Below are positions 61,323 through 64,000 of a stretch of DNA of 64,000 nt, piece by piece. The position numbers and the translations under genes were made by a program. Below the pieces are notes generated by a model. The model was not told where the DNA came from. It saw nothing but the letters and a program-made list of their open reading frames with translations, and made no database searches. Source of the stretch: Flavobacteria bacterium BBFL7 (GTDB lineage: Bacteria > Bacteroidota > Bacteroidia > Flavobacteriales > Flavobacteriaceae); contig CH672374.1 in the NCBI GenBank assembly GCA_000153385.1, forward strand, positions 1,614,544-1,678,543, read 5' to 3'. How positions within the stretch are numbered: position 1 is the first letter of the stretch; each line of letters opens with the position of its first letter.

Positions 61323-62639
61323 ATGAGTACAAACACAATTCCATACGTTCCTTACAAGGTAAAAGATATTACACTTGCTGAGTACGGAAGATTAGAAATA
61401 CAGCTTGCTGAAGCTGAAATGCCAGGTCTTATGGCATTGCGTGAAGAATATAAAGAGTCACAACCTCTCAAAGGATCGCGTATTGCTGGATGTCTACACA
61501 TGACTATCCAAACAGCTGTACTTATTGAGACACTTGTTGCTTTAGGAGCAGATGTGACATGGTCTTCATGTAACATCTTTTCTACTCAAGATCATGCTGC
61601 TGCAGCAATTGCCGCTGCTGGTATCCCTGTATATGCATGGAAAGGTATGACTGAAGAGGAATTCAACTGGTGTATCGAACAAACTCTATTCTTTGGTGAA
61701 GATAGAAAGCCATTGAACATGATTCTTGATGATGGTGGTGATTTAACAAACATGGTTTTCGACGAGTTCCCAGAACTGGCTGCAGGAATCAATGGATTGT
61801 CTGAAGAAACTACAACTGGAGTACACAGATTATATGAGCGTATGAAAAATGGCACATTAGTAATGCCTGCAATCAACGTAAACGATTCTGTAACCAAATC
61901 AAAATTTGATAATAAATATGGATGTCGCGAGAGCGCAGTAGACGCTGTACGTCGCGCAACTGACACGATGCTTGCTGGAAAGCGCGTTGTCGTTTGTGGA
62001 TATGGAGACGTAGGTAAAGGTACCGCAGCCTCTTTCCGTGGTGCTGGTTCTATTGTAACAGTAACTGAAATCGATCCTATTTGTGCTTTACAAGCAGTAA
62101 TGGATGGTTTTGAAGTGAAGCAACTGGAGAATGTTGTAGGTAACGCAGATATCGTAATTACTACAACAGGTAATAAAGATATTATACGTGGTGAGCATTT
62201 CAAAAGCATGCGTGATAAAGTAATCGTTTGTAACATCGGTCACTTTGATAATGAAATTGATGTTGCCTTCTTAAATGAGAACTATGGCGACACTAAGGTT
62301 GAAATTAAACCACAAGTTGATAAGTACACAATTGATGGTAAAGATATCATTTTACTTGCAGAAGGTCGTCTAGTGAACTTAGGTTGTGCAACAGGTCACC
62401 CTAGTTTTGTAATGAGTAATTCATTTACTAACCAAACACTTGCGCAAATAGAGTTATGGACCAATGCAGATGCTTATAAGAATGAAGTTTACATGTTACC
62501 AAAACATTTAGATGAAAAAGTAGCTGCTTTACATTTATCAAGAATGGGCGCAGAACTTACTGTTCTTAAGAAAGATCAAGCTGACTATATAGGTGTTGAG
62601 GTTGAAGGACCTTTCAAGCCAGAGTATTATAGATATTAA
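61323..62639 (+). CDS. ahcY: Adenosylhomocysteinase
   Basis: A 438-residue S-adenosyl-L-homocysteine hydrolase, nearly full consensus: [37 protein letters not shown], the NAD-binding [17 protein letters not shown] and the C-terminal [10 protein letters not shown]. It splits SAH to adenosine and homocysteine, keeping methyltransferases active. Codon use is strongly biased, as for a highly expressed gene. It is preceded by a leader of about 80 nt. Confidence 0.98.
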   Translation: MSTNTIPYVPYKVKDITLAEYGRLEIQLAEAEMPGLMALREEYKESQPLKGSRIAGCLHMTIQTAVLIETLVALGADVTWSSCNIFSTQDHAAAAIAAAGIPVYAWKGMTEEEFNWCIEQTLFFGEDRKPLNMILDDGGDLTNMVFDEFPELAAGINGLSEETTTGVHRLYERMKNGTLVMPAINVNDSVTKSKFDNKYGCRESAVDAVRRATDTMLAGKRVVVCGYGDVGKGTAASFRGAGSIVTVTEIDPICALQAVMDGFEVKQLENVVGNADIVITTTGNKDIIRGEHFKSMRDKVIVCNIGHFDNEIDVAFLNENYGDTKVEIKPQVDKYTIDGKDIILLAEGRLVNLGCATGHPSFVMSNSFTNQTLAQIELWTNADAYKNEVYMLPKHLDEKVAALHLSRMGAELTVLKKDQADYIGVEVEGPFKPEYYRY

Positions 62640-62717
62640 TATTTGACTATTTGCTTGGGTATTAAGTTTTATTTTTTAACTTAACACTTTTTGCAAATGG
62701 CGCAGATATTGCAACTA

Positions 62718-62733
62718 CGCTATTGCGAAAGCG
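62718..62733. repeat. Palindrome A, copy 15 (intergenic, degenerate)
   Basis: CGCTATTGCGAAAGCG, two mismatches, upstream of the 71-residue protein gene; the TA..TA flanks of copy 7 are retained. Confidence 0.65.
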
Positions 62734-62748
62734 TATTAAATACAATTT

Positions 62749-62964
62749 ATGAAGATTATCGAAGAAGCACTAGCTTTTGAAACTGAAACAATGAGTAACA
62801 TGTCAACCAGTGACAGAGTCCACGCCTCAAGAAGAGCAAAGGACCTAATCCTAGGTTTAAATGATATTTACAAAGAGAACAAGGACGAAGAGATCATGGA
62901 TCTTATGAAACGTCTCACTGCTAAAAAGCAGAAGATTGAGAAAAGATTGAAAGGTAGACCGTAA
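62749..62964 (+). CDS. Small conserved-looking hypothetical protein
   Basis: A 71-residue, highly charged, mainly helical protein (MKIIEEALAFETETMSNMSTSDRV ... LMKRLTAKKQKIEKRLKGRP). I recognise its type from other Flavobacteria but no function. The Ser/Thr-rich SNMSTSDRVHASRRAKDLILGL segment may be a helical hairpin. A strong terminator follows directly (62988-63038), which supports expression. A degenerate palindrome lies just upstream of the start. Confidence 0.75.
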   Translation: MKIIEEALAFETETMSNMSTSDRVHASRRAKDLILGLNDIYKENKDEEIMDLMKRLTAKKQKIEKRLKGRP

Positions 62965-62987
62965 GGCCTATTAAGCAATAAGAATAG

Positions 62988-63038
62988 CAGCCAGTAAAAT
63001 ATACTCTTTAAAGAGAATGTTTTTACTGGCTGTTTTTA
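62988..63038 (+). terminator. Terminator after small hypothetical gene
   Basis: CAGCCAGTAAAA (62988-62999) pairs with TTTTACTGGCTG (63021-63032), followed by a T run; a smaller CTCTTTAAAGAG dyad sits in the loop. Confidence 0.85.
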
Positions 63039-63087
63039 TTTATACTTTACATTTAATCACATCGTTTATTTTTAAACTCTTTAACTA

Positions 63088-63453
63088 ATGAAAAAACTAA
63101 GTATCTATACGTCGTTATTATTTACTTCTATAATCTTGAGCTCTTGTTCTACAGATTTCCCGAGACAAGAAATTAATACTGATAATTTATCTGGCTTTAT
63201 AGAAGGTGGAAACGCAGGTGGAATATATGGCGATGCTGGCCTTAAAATCACTAAAGACTCTATTCAAATGACTGACTGGCCTGTATCTAGGCTCACTACA
63301 AGCTTAGACATTCTATTGGACACCACCTTAATTGATAAAACGAGTTTTACAGACTTTTACACGATTCAAATTGAGAATAGTGGTCAATTAAAGCAACGCG
63401 AATTCATAGACTCATTAGTAGTTATTTTAAGCAAAGAAGGCTTATTAAAGTAA
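63088..63453 (+). CDS. Lipoprotein of unknown function
   Basis: A 121-residue protein with a lipoprotein signal peptide (KKLSIYTSLLFTSIILSSC, Cys20). The mature part includes GFIEGGNAGGIYGDAGLKITKDSI and a short alpha-beta end. No family is recognised. It is probably attached to a membrane facing the periplasm. A bidirectional terminator follows at 63489-63525, shared with the convergent rpmA. Confidence 0.78.
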   Translation: MKKLSIYTSLLFTSIILSSCSTDFPRQEINTDNLSGFIEGGNAGGIYGDAGLKITKDSIQMTDWPVSRLTTSLDILLDTTLIDKTSFTDFYTIQIENSGQLKQREFIDSLVVILSKEGLLK

Positions 63454-63488
63454 CCATAATAACATTAGTAGCTCAACCTACTAAACAT

Positions 63489-63525
63489 AAAAATCCCAAG
63501 TCGCACTAAGCAGCTTGGGATTTTT
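63489..63525 (+). terminator. Bidirectional terminator between lipoprotein and rpmA
   Basis: AAAAATCCCAAG (63489-63500) pairs with CTTGGGATTTTT (63514-63525), with A and T runs on both sides. Confidence 0.85.
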
Positions 63526-63543
63526 TAATAAATAAAAAGATAT

Positions 63544-63804
63544 TTATGCTTCTGCCTGAACGATAGAAACGTAAGATCTGTTATTTCTTTTCTTAGTAAA
63601 CTTCACTACTCCGTCTACTTTTGCATGTAATGTAAAGTCCTTACCAGCATATACGTTTTCACCTGGATGGTGCTCCATACCACGCTGACGGATAAGAATG
63701 TTACCAGCTATTGCCGCTTGTCCTCCAAAAATCTTAACACCTAAGCGTTTTGAATGAGATTCTCTTCCGTTCTTCGAACTACCTACTCCTTTTTTGTGAG
63801 CCAT
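63544..63804 (-). CDS. rpmA: 50S ribosomal protein L27
   Basis: An 86-residue L27 protein ([29 protein letters not shown], then GNILIRQRG and [14 protein letters not shown]). It starts at Met-Ala without the cleavable extension known from Firmicutes, and its flexible N-terminus reaches the peptidyl transferase centre. It follows the rplU-like tail by 48 bp, the standard rplU-rpmA order, and ends at the terminator 63489-63525. Confidence 0.97.
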   Translation of the reverse strand: MAHKKGVGSSKNGRESHSKRLGVKIFGGQAAIAGNILIRQRGMEHHPGENVYAGKDFTLHAKVDGVVKFTKKRNNRSYVSIVQAEA

Positions 63805-63852
63805 GGTTATAAATTTTAAGGATATCTAATAAGATATCGTGTTCTACTTTAA

Positions 63853-64000
63853 TTAGCTTGGCATAACTCCGCCATCAGCTTCGTCTTGCCATTTTTTTAA
63901 TTCGTCCCATTTACCGTCTGCAGCCATTTGAGCTTGCATAGGCCATGAATCTGTAACGTGGTTACCACGTACATCAGCAATGATTTCAGAAATTTTAGCT
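63853..64000 (-). CDS. rplU: Ribosomal protein L21, C-terminal extension (partial)
   Basis: Only the last 48 residues are in the window (AKISEIIADVRGNHVTDSW ... KWDELKKWQDEADGG). This is not the L21 core, but it matches the tail I recall on Flavobacterial L21 proteins, a helix-hairpin-helix-like extension ending in WDELKxWQDEL. Position directly before rpmA supports the assignment. The conserved L21 part lies beyond the window edge, so the identity rests on context and memory of the tail. Confidence 0.65.
   Translation of the reverse strand, partial: AKISEIIADVRGNHVTDSWPMQAQMAADGKWDELKKWQDEADGGVMPS

Noticed and set aside
61592-62236. A 214-codon open frame antisense to ahcY
   Set aside because: It is a shadow of the strongly biased codons of ahcY; its Ser/Thr/Pro-rich translation has no family pattern, and the sense product is certain.

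Overview
The window comes from a low-GC marine-type member of the Bacteroidetes, most likely family Flavobacteriaceae; I do not assign a genus. Supporting evidence: type IX secretion (T9SS) substrates of both sorting types with a PorP/SprF partner, GH3-like, DUF2797, DUF3098 and DUF4301 proteins, a dodecin, a caa3-type oxidase locus with two subunit III genes, a 1014-residue LeuS, few Shine-Dalgarno sites and TAnnTTTG-like promoter boxes. No rRNA, tRNA, CRISPR array, transposase or prophage was seen.

Layout. 1-1.5 kb: secreted-protein gene broken by an in-frame stop, preceded by a lipoprotein gene. 1.8-9.3 kb: GH3-like, DUF2797, AsmA, queuosine-precursor transporter, a FolK-deoxynucleoside kinase fusion and a TrmH-type methyltransferase. 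9.4-13.7 kb: PorP/SprF and a large T9SS type B adhesin-like protein. 13.8-15.7 kb: Nfu-type Fe-S scaffold, dodecin, TsaB. 15.7-22.8 kb: a tripartite ABC efflux operon (ATPase, two MacB-like permeases, adaptor, TolC, second adaptor) ending in tsaB. 22.9-28.0 kb: cytochrome oxidase locus with heme O synthase and SCO copper delivery. 28.2-36.5 kb: PID-CTERM-like small protein, LeuS, FtsX, DUF3098, UppP, TruB, a LEA-type lipoprotein and a LamG T9SS protein. 36.5-47.6 kb: a membrane-stress island (XRE regulator, YbjN-like protein, PspA, zinc ribbon, NfeD/YqiJ-like protein, short SPFH protein, flotillin, giant AAA+ ATPase). 47.8-55.7 kb: two class-A beta-lactamase-fold proteins, an ATP/ADP-translocase-like transporter fused to HEAT repeats, and a secreted dikinase resembling glucan water dikinase. 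55.8-61.2 kb: thioredoxin-like, ArfB, DUF4301, NadR-like kinase, PnuC, thiamine-binding protein, GGGP synthase-like protein and phosphopantetheinyl transferase. 61.3-64 kb: AhcY, small proteins, L27 and the tail of an extended L21.

The most striking signal crosses gene boundaries: the 16-bp palindrome CGCTTTCGCGAAAGCG, in 15 copies (11 perfect) scattered over 64 kb. Twelve copies are inside coding regions. It has no stop codon in any frame and is read as RFRES, AFAKA or LSRK(R/L). A second family of larger inverted repeats occurs once between genes and once in frame inside the AAA+ ATPase gene.

Two neighbourhoods deserve follow-up as systems. One is the PspA/flotillin/AAA+ island, with a divergent regulator whose LexA-like sensor half seems to lack catalytic residues. 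The other is the secreted-dikinase, nucleotide-transporter and beta-lactamase-fold cluster, which raises the question of ATP-dependent chemistry outside the cytoplasm.
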